Shown here: piece after piece, positions 23,050-35,499 of the stretch
Position numbering within the stretch: position 1 is the first letter of the stretch
Layout of the letters: each line of letters opens with the position of its first letter
Assembly (NCBI GenBank): GCA_030374805.1
Contig: JARGSG010000248.1
Location: 1-64,000 of the forward strand
DNA: 64,000 bases
Source: Gracilaria gracilis
Lineage: Eukaryota; Rhodophyta; Florideophyceae; Gracilariales; Gracilariaceae
Direction: 5' to 3'
Translations under genes and position numbers: made by a program
Notes under the pieces: generated by a model
Seen by the model: only the letters and a program-made list of their open reading frames with translations
Told to the model about the DNA's origin: nothing
Databases searched by the model: none

Positions 23050-23613
23050 TGCGATGAGTTTGTTTGATTGAAGGCATGGGCTGTTGGAAGGTGTCGGGTG
23101 CTGGTAGCTGTGGAAGAAAAGTGGTGTACATTCTAAGGAATGGGGAAAGCTTTGAGTACACGACTCGGCTGTTGTTTTGGTCATGGAAAAAAGTGTTCCA
23201 GGGGATAAGGGGATTTTTATGATTCGGTTATGGAAAGAAATGGGCAGCAGGGCTGTAGGGGAGGTAGGGTCGAAGAGTGTGTTTATGAGAAGGTATGCAG
23301 TGAAATGAAGCATAGAAAGTAAGAGTTTGTGGTACCTTTGATACTTGAGAGTTGGTGCTTCATGGGTTTCATTGGGATATGGTATGGACCGAGGTTGGGA
23401 AAATGTGGAGATTTCTAGGAAAAAATGGAAATTGTGTGGAATGGCGGGAAATAGGAGTGGATGTGGATTGGGTACAAAGGGTTGTGCAGCGCAAGTGGAT
23501 GTATGGCCGACAGTGCCACGGGTGTGCGGAGTGGGGGGAGTGCAGCAACTGTTGGGTTCCTCTCGCCTTTTCTTATCTATCTTCGTTATCGTGAACCGCC
23601 GTTTATTTCCGGG

Positions 23614-24522
23614 ATGTCGAAGGGGTACGTCGAGGACGAGGAGCTAGTGGCTCTGCTTCACCGGATGGAGGTACCAGAGACGCCACCGGGAAGGAAGGAG
23701 GAGGGTGGGGACAAGGTTTGCATGGGGGAGAAGGAGGGAGGTGGGGATGGAGAGGGAGGTGGGGGTGATGGGGGTGGAGGGGGTGGAGGGGATGGGGGAC
23801 CGGAGAGCAGGTTTGCGGCGGAGATGGAGGAGTGGTTGAGAAGGCCTGGAGGGGACCTGAAGGAGCATTTGGACGACTAGCTTTCTGAGATGGTTGGTAA
23901 GATGGGAGGGGTGGTGTTGAGTGTGTCGGAGATTGGGGTGCAAATGGATTTGATTTCGACGTTTCGGCAAAGGACGAAGTTGGCTGGAATGCATACTGGA
24001 AGGCATGTGAGTGGGATGGTAGAGTGCGTCGGGAGGGAGCTGGTGACGCTGAGGAGGGAGAATATGGGGCTAAAAGGACGTGTGGAGGTGTTGGAGGCAC
24101 AAGGGGGACAGGTGGAGAAGGCGTGCCAATTGTTGTTGGAGGTGAAGGAGCTGGTGAGGGAAGGAGGCGTTGGGAGGGAGGCGGGAAGAGAAAAAGGGTC
24201 ACCGGTGACGTGTGGCTCCCGTGGTGGGGGTGGGCGCGTGAGGGGAAGGAGCGGAGAAGGAAATGGTGGGGAGGTTGGGGGAAGTCGGCTGAGGAAGAGG
24301 CGAAATGGTGGGGTGATAGTGGGAGAAGATGGGGAGGTGTGTGTGCCGCGGTAGCTGCCGGGTGGAGCGCCACTAGTTGTGTTTGATAATGCGGCGGCGG
24401 CTGTTCGAACGGCAGAGCGCATACTGGAGGAGCAGAAGGAGAAGAGGCTGGGAGGGGTGGGAAGCCAGTTTGGGGCTAGGAGGGTGTACGAGAATGGAGA
24501 GTCTTCCGTTGGAGTTCTTTAA
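23614..24522 (+). pseudogene. Coiled-coil cargo protein next to the right end, copy 1
   Basis: One frame of about 302 codons begins MSKGYVEDEELVALLHRMEV and carries stops at 23878 and 24352. At 23878 copy 3 has tryptophan, so TGG became TAG. The order is an acidic start, a glycine-rich linker, a MVGKMGGVVLSVSE segment, a heptad-like coiled coil (LVTLRRENMGLKGRVEVLEAQ), a basic linker and a conserved end, GSQFGARRVYENG. Homologs exist in copy 3 (40470-41377) and, diverged, at 33190-34337. The family is unknown to me. Conservation of its C-terminus in a diverged relative suggests a real function for the element. Confidence 0.6.
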
Positions 24523-24659
24523 CTTGACATTTAGGGAAACTGAGACTCAGGATCCGAATGCAGGGTTGGAATGAGGGAGCGCTGGTGTTGAGGTCCAAGT
24601 TTCTTAGAGTGTTTTTGACGAGTGTGGTGAATGTAAAGTTACGAACGGTGGAAGAAGAA

Positions 24660-24845
24660 CTGCAAACTAGCCTTCAATTCCAGTAGGTGAAGTTTGAACT
24701 GCACTGAACGGAAACGTTATTTTCAAAAATTTTTCTTTTTGCGTTGCCAACTAGCGCAAACTGCAAAAATGCTAGTTTTTTCGGACTTTTATTTTCACAA
24801 CTAGCGATCTAGCATACTAAACTAGCATTCCGAGAACACCGACGT
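24660..24845 (+). repeat. Right terminal and subterminal repeats, copy 1
   Basis: AACTAGC or GCTAGTT occurs near 24665, 24750, 24770, 24799 and 24820, ending in the inverted terminal sequence ACTAGCATTCCGAGAACACCG and ACGT. The inverse of this block opens copy 3 at 40167-40390. Confidence 0.8.
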
Positions 24846-27800
24846 TTCAGGGCGAGAGCTTTTGTTCGATGGGGTGAAGTCCGCAACGCATTCGGCGCAG
24901 TGACAGCCAACTGTTCATGAGGAGTTTCGGCGCAGATTCGTTTACTTCCTTGCATACGACTTTAGAAACATGCCTCGATGAAGTAACCGTGGGGATCCTG
25001 AACTTTAGGCATGGGATCTGGCAGGCTCCCAAAGATCAGCGAGTGGCATAGGCGGTTCCTGAAATCAAATCTCTCTCCACTCCATTACAGCGCAGGGAAC
25101 TTATCTCGTTGTTTGGGATTGCCACGCCACAGAACAGGGAGGAAATAGAAATCTCAAATCTTTTCCAAAAAAACCGTTATAAAGTTCATCTCTCCCAGTA
25201 TGACTTTGAGCTTCCTATGGCATTTCTCAGTGATGATGAAAGACGAGTATTTTTGGTACGAATACTTGATATGAATCTCGCTCTACGAATTTACGAAGGG
25301 TTTGGAGCTTCGTGTATGGAGCATAGACAAGAGCGAAAGGGAGAATATTTGTTAGGAAGATGATTAAATGTCAGCATCCGGTTGAACTGCACGATCGCGT
25401 GAGAAAATTCGTCCATGCTGACCGTACCGCGAGGCGACCAGAAGCTGCAGTAAAAGAGGGCTCACGATTCGATAGCTCTTCTTGTTGTTCTCGAATAGTT
25501 CGCAGTAGATCTCCACGACGTATCGAGCATGATATTAGTTGCATCAGCCGTTCATCAAGACAAACTTGTGTTCCCGATAGACATGGAAGCTCACGAAGCA
25601 ATTCCTCCTCCTCAAAGTCAAACAGAAGTATTGAGTATTCAGAAAGGCGGCTCCGGTGGGCCAAGACAATGGGTCTGCAGTTTCTTGGGTCGCATGCGGA
25701 CCGAACAAGACAGGTCTGCCATGATCGAAAAAAATGCAGCACGCAGAGGCGTGTTGAGGTTGGTACGGAACGAAACTGGCCGGTGCTGGGATCACGCCGC
25801 CCAAAGAGAGCAATTTCAGATATTTGGTTTAGGAAAACCCCGCCTAGAACTCAGCATCAGGTGGGCGCGCCCACCCGACGCCCAGTCTCACCTCGGTCGC
25901 CCGACCTAGCCAACTACATGACGCCATATAGACGAGGTTCTTGGACCATAATTGATTAAAATACGGATTATTTTATACAAAGGTAGGCGTAGCAGATGGT
26001 GAGATCCTTTTGCACACTCTCAATTTCAATCATCGTCGCGAACGCCATCTCAATCCAGCAAAGCTGAAATAGTTTTTAAGGAGTAAAGCTGATTCTTTTT
26101 TGTCATTATCCCTCACAGTTTCGGAAAATCCGGCTAATTCGATTTCCATTTACCTGACAATCTTTGTTTACTATCTGATGCGGATATTACCAAAGAAGAA
26201 TCCCTTCGACGAAGGCAGCAGATAGAACAAACAAACCTTATACAGGAAGATCCTTGAGACATATAGTCAGCACAATAATGTAGCCCAGAAAGTTGATAAC
26301 GATGATGAGGCGCATCGTTTTTCGCATCAAACCAAATCTTTTCCTCAACGTGTACATGGATTGGGTTAAAACGTATGCGCATTTTGGGACAGCAAACAAA
26401 GAACTTATAGATAGGCTAGGTGGAGCATAATCGATATTTCAGTCTTCTCCAAAATCACGGTAAGAGATTTATAGAAGTGGTTTTAGAAGCCTGAAAAAGA
26501 ACGCACAAGCCTGACAAATAACGGAAACGTCGTCTAGAGAAAAGCAAAGTGTCACGGAATGAAAAACATTCAATCAGATGTGGTACGTCACCAAAAAGCC
26601 GCGGAAACAGGCGTACTAGAGATTTTTACGCAAAACCGCTATCGGAGCTTCGCAGTCTCGTTTCGCCCGGCCCTGGGCGAGCTCTACTTCGTAAGGGACT
26701 GGTCAAGGATTGGCGCGAAGGACTGGCTCACCGACCGTAGCATGCCTATTTTCAGCGTAACCTTGAGAACTCCGTTGCATCAGTCACTGTTAATGTAGTC
26801 TTGGAGGCCTTCTGAATTCCAATATTCAGAACCTGGTTGGTTCTTTTTAAATCAAGTTTTGTTCACACTTTAAGGTACCTCTGAAATTGAACGTTATAAA
26901 AGTAGGTGAAGAATGCTTTGTTACGTTTAGTTATTTCTGTTTTCCTTTTTTCTTCCATGGAAGAAATTGATGATCTAAGCCTTCAGGAGATAATCTTAGT
27001 CCATTCTGATGCGGCTTAGTTCTGAAAATATTGGGTGTTTCTTTATCTCCACCGCAGAAATTTCCGTTTCGTTAACCTTTTTGCAAGAACGTTACTGCAC
27101 CATGTACAAGATGTGCCCCTGTGATGCCAGATACAAGATTATGGCATCATCAGTGCATTTAATTGGATACATGTTTGCCGCACACGCTACTGTACAATTG
27201 TAATGGATGTCACATTCATATCGCGCTGCAAGCAAAAAAATCCAACGTGTATTACCTGGATATCCATGGCATATCAAAATGCCTTACTCTGATCGCCATT
27301 GTTTTGCCAAATCCATCGCCCTCCTACAGTCTTCATCGAAATTACCGACATCATCCCCGTCACCACCATCGTCACCGATACAGTTACCCCCACCGATACC
27401 ACCACCTGCGCCGTCATTTCCACCACCATCGTCGTAGATGATGTTGGAATCACCGCAGTCACTATCATTATCATCATCGCCCTCACCGATAAAGGTGCCG
27501 CCACTGATATCGTCACCGCTGCGACCTTCCCAGCGCGACCCCTGTCGCTACCTCTCTCACCGTTGCTGCCTAATCGACTGCCGCCATCACCAACACCTTG
27601 AAATCCATTCTGTGCAATTCTCTTTGTACGTTGCCGGTATCAAAAACGTCGCATGTAGTTTCCTCGTTTCCTAAATTAGTCTGTGTCCTTCCTACTATGT
27701 GATCGCGACAGTTTCCACTTATATCCATGTCGGTTTGTACTGGGTACGTTTCGAGCTACTTCTTTCCTTATTTTATAACATCGTAAATTGGCTGCATATG

Positions 27801-30800
27801 CCATTTGAACGATATAAGGGGTTTAAGTGGAATAATTCGGGTGAAGATAATGCGTGGGATGTTTATCTCGTGGCAATGAAGTTGAGTTTAGTATCACACG
27901 AAAACATGCTTTAAGTTTTGGAAAACGCCTGCGCGTTCGATTTGCACAATAGACCGACCTGAGCCGCGGTGATGTTTCAGCGGAGCTATGGAGTTTTATT
28001 AAGTGCTTTCCTGCTGTGAAGTTATAATCATTTCGGGTTTTGTTCTCGCTGATAATCCACAATAATTAATTTATATTATTTTCACAGACATGTGAGTCCC
28101 AGCAGTTGTTTCTTCGGTACGTTATATTTCATTTTCCTGGGAACTGTGCAAAAGAAAGATATGTAATGCGAAAGCTCTTTATTTGGTTATTACAGGATTT
28201 CTTTCTGTATTCTCTATATGCGTTACAAATGAATCAAGATTGGTACATAGATGGAGCAGTATGCCGTGGTTATTGAAACGCATAGCGCCTCAATCAATAT
28301 GATAATAGGGAGGGAAATGCGTTACCACTTTTACGACTATGGGTAACGACATTGTCGTCCGAAGATGTTGGCATCTATAACGCTTAATGTCCTGCTTACA
28401 CGCTGGGCCCCTCGCGCTTCCATGGGGGTCATTACAATAGCCTAGATTGATAGATAAGTAGATCGGTGAATATAATGGGAAGATAAAGTGCCACAGATGA
28501 AAAGATTGGAACAGTAATAGCGAGAACTGCAAATGTCACAATTATTATGCAATGTGGGTTTCAATATTCCAGATATGGAGAAGATATCTACTATGTTCCA
28601 ATAAGGAAAGAGAAAGTGCACTTAATGGAAATTTATGCATGGTTTTTAGCGCGTCTAATTAGACAATGTAAAATGATGGCCAATAAGTTCTACGCCACAA
28701 ATCTATGCCACCGAAACAATGGTCTCCGAATTCTAGAATAAGATATTTCTTTTTTTCCAGAGAGCCAACTATGCGAGCCCTGCCCAAGTCTGGCGGAACA
28801 TAAAGGAACAGAAATCGCAAGAGTTAGCTGCCGCATTAATTCAAACAAATCTTTCCTTGAATTTTATTTACTGGGTATCTAAAGTAAGGTTTGTCCAACT
28901 ATGCGGGTCCCAGTGCAAGAGGTGATAACAGGGTGTCGAAAATTGGATAGGTGGAGGGTTGGACTAGGTACTCCGTGCTCGGGATAAAGTGCCATATCAT
29001 TGACAATAATTGGACTATGAACTGTCTTCTAATATCTAAATTGAACATTGGAATCGCATTAAAGGACGGTGAACAAATGCAAACTATTATGGAACATATT
29101 CGTGGCCGAAGTCTAATTGGAAGGGATGATGAAATCATGTCTTCCCTGCCACAGGTGATAACCAATATTCTGAGACTTTGGTTGGCGATTTTATGATGAA
29201 CTATTTCGGTTCTGTCCCATGCACTTTTCACACAATTGCCCTTTCGGTTAGAGACTCATTTATATATGATTAGCTTCGGAGAAGATGATGAATCATGTTG
29301 GTCGCGTCACGACATATTTAAATCAGCATCCAGTGACCGAACAGTTACCCGTACCGAAGAGAACATAGTAGGGCACAAGTAAGGGTCGCGTTCAAAGAAT
29401 CATGCATGAGATCCTTACGAGATGCATTCAAAATTTGAAGCAATGTTCGCGTACTTTATTGAAATGGAATCCTTTCATTTTTGTTACTTTTGATATAAAA
29501 GCTGTGCTGTTGGTGATCTTGCACTTGACGGCGAACCTGAAAGACATTCAGGTGGAATACATGACGGCTTCTGGCAAATTTCGGCGTATTTTTCGTGAGG
29601 CAAAAGCACACGAAAAGGTCACGGTTTCACAGGACTTATGATTGATCAGAGAATTGCATGAAACGCTTTTCATTATGGGATTTCGAATATTGAACAACGG
29701 GGGCCAAGGCTATAGAAACTTGGAGCTTGACGAGGTCTTGAATTCAATTGCCGTTGCGCTGCTTTTTTGTCCGATCCCAGCTGTTGTTGACAAAAGTAGA
29801 GATGAAGCAGGGACTTATAATTTGCCACGAAAACAAAAGAGTTCATTATTGATTTTGCCTCGCTTGTCGGATTAAGGTTCGTCTTGGTCTGTTTTCGATT
29901 TCTGTAGATTAGTACGCTACTAATAGAAGTCTTGTAGTAAGGAATTTTTTTGAAACCAATTCAGTAACAAATCAAACTTTTATCGAAATACCTCCAAAAA
30001 TACCTAAACACGTGCTGTTGTTTCACATCACTGCGCTACTGGAAGTTAATGAATGAGGGCTCGAATTTTTTTATTGTAGTGAAGTAGACAAAGAAGCCTA
30101 CATATCTGATTTTTGTACTAATGTAGTTCGTAAAGCTATTCAGTTGAATAAATCTTTGGCATGTTGGAACGTAGATGTAAAGGTCGTTCTCAATCTTTTT
30201 CGCTCACAATTACATACAAAATTGCAATATAAGGATAGAGGAACGCCATGTATGGCATTGGTGGTTTTGAAGGGTTATAATTAACACACCGGAATTTTCA
30301 TCACTGTAAATATCTTCTATGAACATCGAATACGATCTGTATATGACAGAAATGTGACTTAAATGTTGCAATTTAACGCAAAATTTTGAGATAATGTATA
30401 ACTAGTAAACATAAATTCTTTTGCTACCCATACCGTGTATACTTCGGCCATATTTCAGCCATGTTTTGCCATATTCGATGCTCATAGGGTGTAGTCGTAC
30501 ATAAAGAGAAGCGTTTTCTTTTCAGGCATCTTCCGCTTCTACAAAGAAACTGTCTAGCGACTTCAGACGTGTTTTATAGTCAGAGACTCTTGAAAAGACC
30601 AAGATCATACAATCATTGGTTCAATCGGAGATCGCGTTTATTATGCCGCAACAGAACATATCGGTACATATTAAGGCAGCTGCGTTTCCCAGAACTGGGG
30701 CGAAGGTACCATGAAAAGTGCCAGGACCTCAAAGTAGTGGAAGCGGTAAGTTTCATTTTCTCAGACTTTGATATTCTATGAATAAATAGTGGCTATTTTT

Positions 30801-31256
30801 GGTTTGACTATCGAAAACTTGCTTCAATATCTTCGTATAGGAGGTGAAAACTAGTCACAAATACGCCCGTAGTGAAATTTTTTTCTAAATCCACTGAAGA
30901 ACAACTAATTCAGTATGAAAATAGAGATGAAAAAAATGTTTCAATCCGATAGGTCTCTAAAAAACCACGGCGAATAAAACAATTTTTTTCTTCTTCCAAC
31001 AAATCCTGATATCAAATCATTTTATACAGAATTAGAACTACAAATCCACTCCCCCGAATCTTTTCTTGCTGCATTTACTTCCATTAAATACATTTCATGC
31101 GGTGGAGGTAGTCATTCCACTTATTTAGAGTGCAAAGTGAGTCAAGTTTCCATGAATGACAAAAAGTTCTATATAAACCATGTGAGGTTAGAGTCCGGCC
31201 TAATGTAGGGCTCGTTCTACCTACTCAATCTGCTTCACTGATTTTCTGGGAAACCA
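24846..31256. other. AT-rich region with decayed reading frames
   Basis: I recognise no gene. Plus-strand frames at 25109-25363 and 25360-25959 are open but without motifs. A CACC/GATAC-rich low-complexity stretch at 27340-27540 encodes Thr/Val/Ile or Ser/Pro runs. The phrase CCAACTATGCGRGYCC occurs twice (28766 and 28896). The copia remnant interrupted at 2749 does not resume here. Confidence 0.5.
29402..29875 (+). pseudogene. Possible decayed gene, one stop
   Basis: Two open stretches share one frame and are separated by a single TGA at 29639, giving about 157 codons of mixed composition. I do not recognise the product. It may be chance in AT-rich DNA. Confidence 0.2.
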
Positions 31257-31775
31257 TTGAGACGGATTCCCTCTAAGACTTTCCGCTTCGACAAGATGAG
31301 CAGTAGTTCTCCTTCCAACTCCACTGCTACGAAGGCAAGCAAAAGTATAGATGAACTAGAGAATGCGTATCTCGTTCTCCATAACAGATTTGCATGGAAG
31401 GCAATGGAGATTATGAAGAAAGGATATTTTCAATTCTACCAAAACAAAGTCCCAACAAATTGGGAGTACCTAGGAAACCTTACAGAATTTATACGAAAGG
31501 AATTCAAGAAAAGTTTCAATTCAGGAATTGCAGATGCTGAAAAGGTCGTGGTAGACCTTCAGAAGGAGTTCAGGAAGAAGTTAGGAAAGAACAAAGCTCG
31601 CACACAGGCTGAAAAAAATATACGAGAATTTCTTATAGACAGCAGCATTTTCATGTACTACTTGAAACAAGGGTTCATGGAACTATACGAATCATTTCAA
31701 AAAATGCAAGAGGCTTTTAAAGAATACAACAAAGCCAAACTGAAATCATTCAAGAGAAACAAATGCCTTAGATGA
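31257..31775 (+). CDS. Small helical, lysine-rich protein, unknown
   Basis: The open frame is 172 codons, with a second ATG at 31296 that may be the real start. After a serine/threonine-rich N-terminus the sequence is strongly helical and basic, with long amphipathic stretches (KEFKKSFNSGIADAEKVVVDL). A TATAAA-like CTATATAAA lies near 31170. Downstream, CAG-GTAAGA at 31810 resembles a splice donor, so this may be the first exon of a longer gene. The family is not recognised, and there is no link to the neighbouring elements. Confidence 0.5.
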   Translation: MRRIPSKTFRFDKMSSSSPSNSTATKASKSIDELENAYLVLHNRFAWKAMEIMKKGYFQFYQNKVPTNWEYLGNLTEFIRKEFKKSFNSGIADAEKVVVDLQKEFRKKLGKNKARTQAEKNIREFLIDSSIFMYYLKQGFMELYESFQKMQEAFKEYNKAKLKSFKRNKCLR

Positions 31776-32102
31776 CCATGCCAATGAAACTAGGGTTTTG
31801 CAGCAGGTAAGAAACCAAAACTACTCTTTTTTTCCAAAAATTGCCGCGTTCCAAAATACATCTCACACAAAACGTTTCTGATTTAGTAATTTGAGGAGAA
31901 CAATATTTCTTTTGGGAAATCCAAAATTCATTTGCTCCATGCAGGAAAGATTTGGATGCGGCCACGTTGTATCCCTGTACTGTCGTACATGTGAAGGTAT
32001 TTTATGGGTAGAAAAATGATGCGGGTGGAGGCAAACCCATTACAAAACTAGAATGCCACACGGTACCAACATGTAAACTCTAAAAGTATTGTTTTATTCA
32101 GA

Positions 32103-32421
32103 GCAACAAACACTCAGACAACAAATGGTGGTACAGTTGACACTTTCTACCAACGAAGAGCAATTTCTGCACTGCAATGGTTAGTAAAGGGGAATGGTAA
32201 AAGTCTCCATCAAATTACAGAAGCACAACTGAGCATTGCGGCAAAAGCTCTTAACGCGAACACCAAAAATGGACTCTTTTGGCTGAACACAAGCTTGGAG
32301 GCTAGTCAGGGTAGCGTATACAAGATTACAACGTGTAGCTTGAATGGTTTTTCTGTGCATTCTCGAGCAGCTGTCATGGGCTCAATAAATGTTTGTAGCC
32401 ATAGTAATAGTTCGTTTAGAT
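32103..32421 (+). CDS. Possible downstream exon without its own start
   Basis: An open frame of about 106 codons ends in TGA at 32421 and lacks an early ATG. It follows a pyrimidine-rich TTTTATTCAG acceptor-like site at 32100. A short candidate exon lies between CATGCAG and GAAG-GTATTT (31946-31997). The phases do not join cleanly by my reading, so this is a suggestion only. Confidence 0.3.
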
Positions 32422-33189
32422 GATCGGCAACCTGTTCCAAAATTTCTGCCTTGACAAAAAAGTTTTCAATTCCAGGAGAGTTTACAATGAATTTAAATTG
32501 AGACCTATATTGAGGAGGTCATTCCTACACGATACACAAAATGTGATGGTATTTTCCTGCCAAAACTTGCAAGAGGTAATTCGGAAGCGTTTTACGATGT
32601 ATCTTTCAACGTTGATATTTTACTACCTCCAGCAAAACTCATTGTCATTGAAATGTCAAGGCACTTCCATGGAAGTTATTTTTTTCCAAAAAATCACATT
32701 CATGGAATATTCAATAAATTTAATCCCTGATGACAATTCCATGAAATTGTGTCTCCTCCAATCACTGTTTCAGCGCCCCTGTTTGGGAATCACTTTAGAC
32801 CTCCATTACTTTTTGTTTAACGAGTTCTGCCTGGGTACTTGTTCTCGATATATTGCGACGCTACCTAAATTATTTGCATGACAAATAGTTCACAAATATT
32901 ACATGCAATGCACAACGAAGAATAGATCTTCGGTCCTTCCCCTTCGTCTGTGTTCTGCAGAGTGAAAAATTGGATTCTAATCATGGAATAGTTGCTAGTT
33001 TCTGGCCAAAACCAGGCACTCGATGGGATGCCAGAGAGTGGCCTTCAAAAACTTAAAAGAGTTTTGGTTATTTATATTCCACCAAATGTTATTTGGGCCC
33101 TATTTCCTCTAGTTTTGTGACAAACTCGCTCTGCTTATGCCCTAAACTTCACTTTATTTTGCGACCATAGCCGGAAAATGCACTCGTGC

Positions 33190-34337
33190 TCAATTACGTT
33201 TCCATTTCATCCCGAAACAAACAGAATTATACAATTGCGCCTCCACAATTATCGCTAGTTTGTCTATTTTTCGTTGCCGAACGACCTCGAACATCTCAAA
33301 CCACCTTTTAAAACCACTCCGCCCTGACGCATTCGGTTTCTGGGTTTCACTGTCCGCAAAAAGATATCCCGTAGACGTCCCGCAGGCAGCTGTGCCCGTT
33401 CTTATATACCCGCCTCGCACCAAATCTGCTACTCATGCCTCCCATGTTCCTATTGCATCGCCCCTCCAGAATGCGTCCCGCTGCCGAAACCGCATTCTCC
33501 GTGTTCCAGTATCCCACCACGAAAACTTCTTCCGACACCGGTCGTCCCAATTGCGCCTCTTCTTTTGGCCACCTTTTCAAACGACTCCCCTGCTCACCAT
33601 CCCCTCCTCTCGCATACTGTGTCGGAGGCGATCCTTTCTCCGCCCTCACCGTCGTAGGAGCTTCCCTGCCATTCATCCCTCCTTTCTTCGTCCTCTTCAT
33701 TTTCATCAGCAGCTCTTTCGCCTTCTTCACCCCCCTGTTCTTCTTTCCAAGACATTTACCCTCTTTCTCAATGGCTCAATCGCCCTCTTTAAGTTCTATA
33801 CCTTCCTCGTCACGCAAGCCACTATCCCATCAATATGCATCCTCATCTCCATCCCCACTACTTTCATCGCCTCCTGCACATTGGCAATTTCCTCCAATAG
33901 CACTGCACTCTCTGATCCACTCAGAACCACAACTACCATCTGCTCCAACCACTCCATAATTTGATCCTCCATTTGCTACTTCACATCAAATCCCATCACC
34001 CTCACCCTCCTCCTTAATTCCTTCACGAATACGCCTTCATATCCAGCATTACTTCCCATCTCTTCTCTAATCCCAAGCAGGCTAAGGTGTACAGAATCCC
34101 TTCTTGCCCTCGCATTTTCCAACTTCTTCTTCGCCACCACCGCAAACTTCCACCACCACCGCACACTTCTCAAAGCCATTTAACAACCACCTCGGTGCAT
34201 TGTCTCCTTCGTTTTTCATTTGTGACACTTTTATCGCCGCAGTAAGCTCGTCTTCCTTCGCTATCTCATTCGATATTTGGATCAAAAACGTGCAAAATCT
34301 CTGCCACACAGGAAAAAAGATTCACTTTCGCACATAA
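33190..34337 (-). pseudogene. Diverged homolog of the right-end coiled-coil gene
   Basis: Minus-strand pieces in changing frames align in order with the coiled-coil gene of copy 1. An EWLEQM-VVVVLSGSE segment matches SEMVGKMGGVVLSVSE. LKRAIEPLRKRVNVLERR matches LRRENMGLKGRVEVLEAQ. The end, SSRFGARRVYKNG, matches SQFGARRVYENG. GCTAGTTT motifs lie beyond its end at 32990 and 33252, as expected for a right element end. This is a fragment of an older or different family member, with several stops and frameshifts. Confidence 0.6.
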
Positions 34338-34339
34338 TT

Positions 34340-35490
34340 CTCAAGAGAATTAACCTTGGAAGCCCACCTTCTGCACTTTTGTCCTTCGCCCACATCATTT
34401 ATTCTACATTGTCTCTCCGCATTTCACGTTACTGTGTGCCCTAACATGTTTACCGCTCTACAAAAGCTTCTACGCCTTCTCTTATACACAAACCTTCCAT
34501 AATACTCTTTCTTTCTAGTCACGCCGTCTCGGGCGACTTATGGTATTTTGCCCACAACCGAACGCTCACTTAGGTTATGAAAGTGGCGCAACATCCCGCT
34601 CGAGACGGTTTCAGCTGTCTCTATAGCTATTGTCTCTCAAACAAAGGCGTGCCCAGTGAGGTTTCTTCTCTGCGACGATTTCATTTTATTTGTGATTGTT
34701 CCAGAGCGGGATCTCTATATCGGTCAAATCGTTGGACCCCACATGAAAGTTGCGCGCCGGGACATTATTCTCCTACCATTTCCATTTGGTGATCATGTTT
34801 GGGCAAATAAATGAATATGTTTCCGGCCACAAAATCCTAACCTGAAAGAAAGGTACATCACATGAGGGTGCGTAACGTAGTTCCACAAGCAAGAGGCTTC
34901 ATATAAGAACTTTTTCCAATACAGTGGGACGTCATGGATGCATTATATTTTTCTGCTTGGCGAAAACCAGCTTTCATTGAATACCCAGCAGTACTCTCGC
35001 TCGTGGTTGAGAATGATATATCCTCCAGACGTATTTCACCTTCCCAAAAATATATGTTTTACATGGTTATATGAAAGAAACAAACAGCTTTACTTTCATT
35101 TTCTCTACCTTTACACATTTCATTTATCAAGGTTTCTTGATACATTCCTTACTGAGATGCTCCAAAACCACATAAATCACTATATGGGTCTCCCGATTCG
35201 AGTATCTTCAACTGTTAGTTTTTCATCGATTCTTATTTCTTCTTTAACTATTTCATGCTATTTATTGCTTTCAAAATTCGTATTTAATTCATGGGTTGGG
35301 CTAGTTGCGGTCTTGAGAACCTACTTGATACGCATTCGACCTTTGGAACCCATGTTTAACACGTGATGACATTTAAAAGCGTCACAGAAGTCCTCTCCGT
35401 CATCATTATCGTCAAATTTGGCATGGATGACGTCACATAGGACCTCTCAGAATCTCAACATATCTGGAGAAACTGCAACGGTTACACGTT
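34340..35490. other. No recognised gene
   Basis: A plus-strand frame at 34938-35366 is open for 142 codons and hydrophobic near its end but has no recognisable motif. I see no repeats that link this stretch to the flanking element fragments. Confidence 0.4.
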
Positions 35491-35499
35491 TGAGAGGAG

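Larger units (their letters stand above)
2751..24845 (+). mobile_element. Large cargo-bearing Plavaka/CACTA-like DNA transposon, copy 1
   Basis: The left end begins GGTGTTATCGGAATGCTAG at 2751. The right end is the inverted CTAGCATTCCGAGAACACCG ending at 24841, followed by ACGT. Several GCTAGTT or AACTAGC motifs lie just inside both ends, the subterminal repeat pattern known for CACTA-type elements. The span is about 22.1 kb, or 17.6 kb without a nested copia. It holds a transposase and about seven cargo genes. Copy 3 at 40171-48825 has the same gene order and orientation at both ends, which supports a single unit. Two cautions apply: copy 1's left end lacks the ACGT flank seen at the other four ends, and the interrupted copia does not resume after 24845, so this copy may be rearranged. 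Confidence 0.75.

Noticed and set aside
23603-24422. Proline-rich minus-strand frames of up to 256 codons
   Set aside because: They are antisense to the coiled-coil gene, whose plus-strand frame is conserved in two other places.
25360-25959. 199-codon arginine/serine-rich frame
   Set aside because: An overlapping frame is equally open and neither shows a domain; likely chance or old decay.
27340-27540. Possible coding of Thr/Val-rich protein
   Set aside because: All frames are open because of CACC/GATAC-type low complexity.
28380-28440. tRNA-like GC-rich patch
   Set aside because: I could not fold a cloverleaf with a T-loop.
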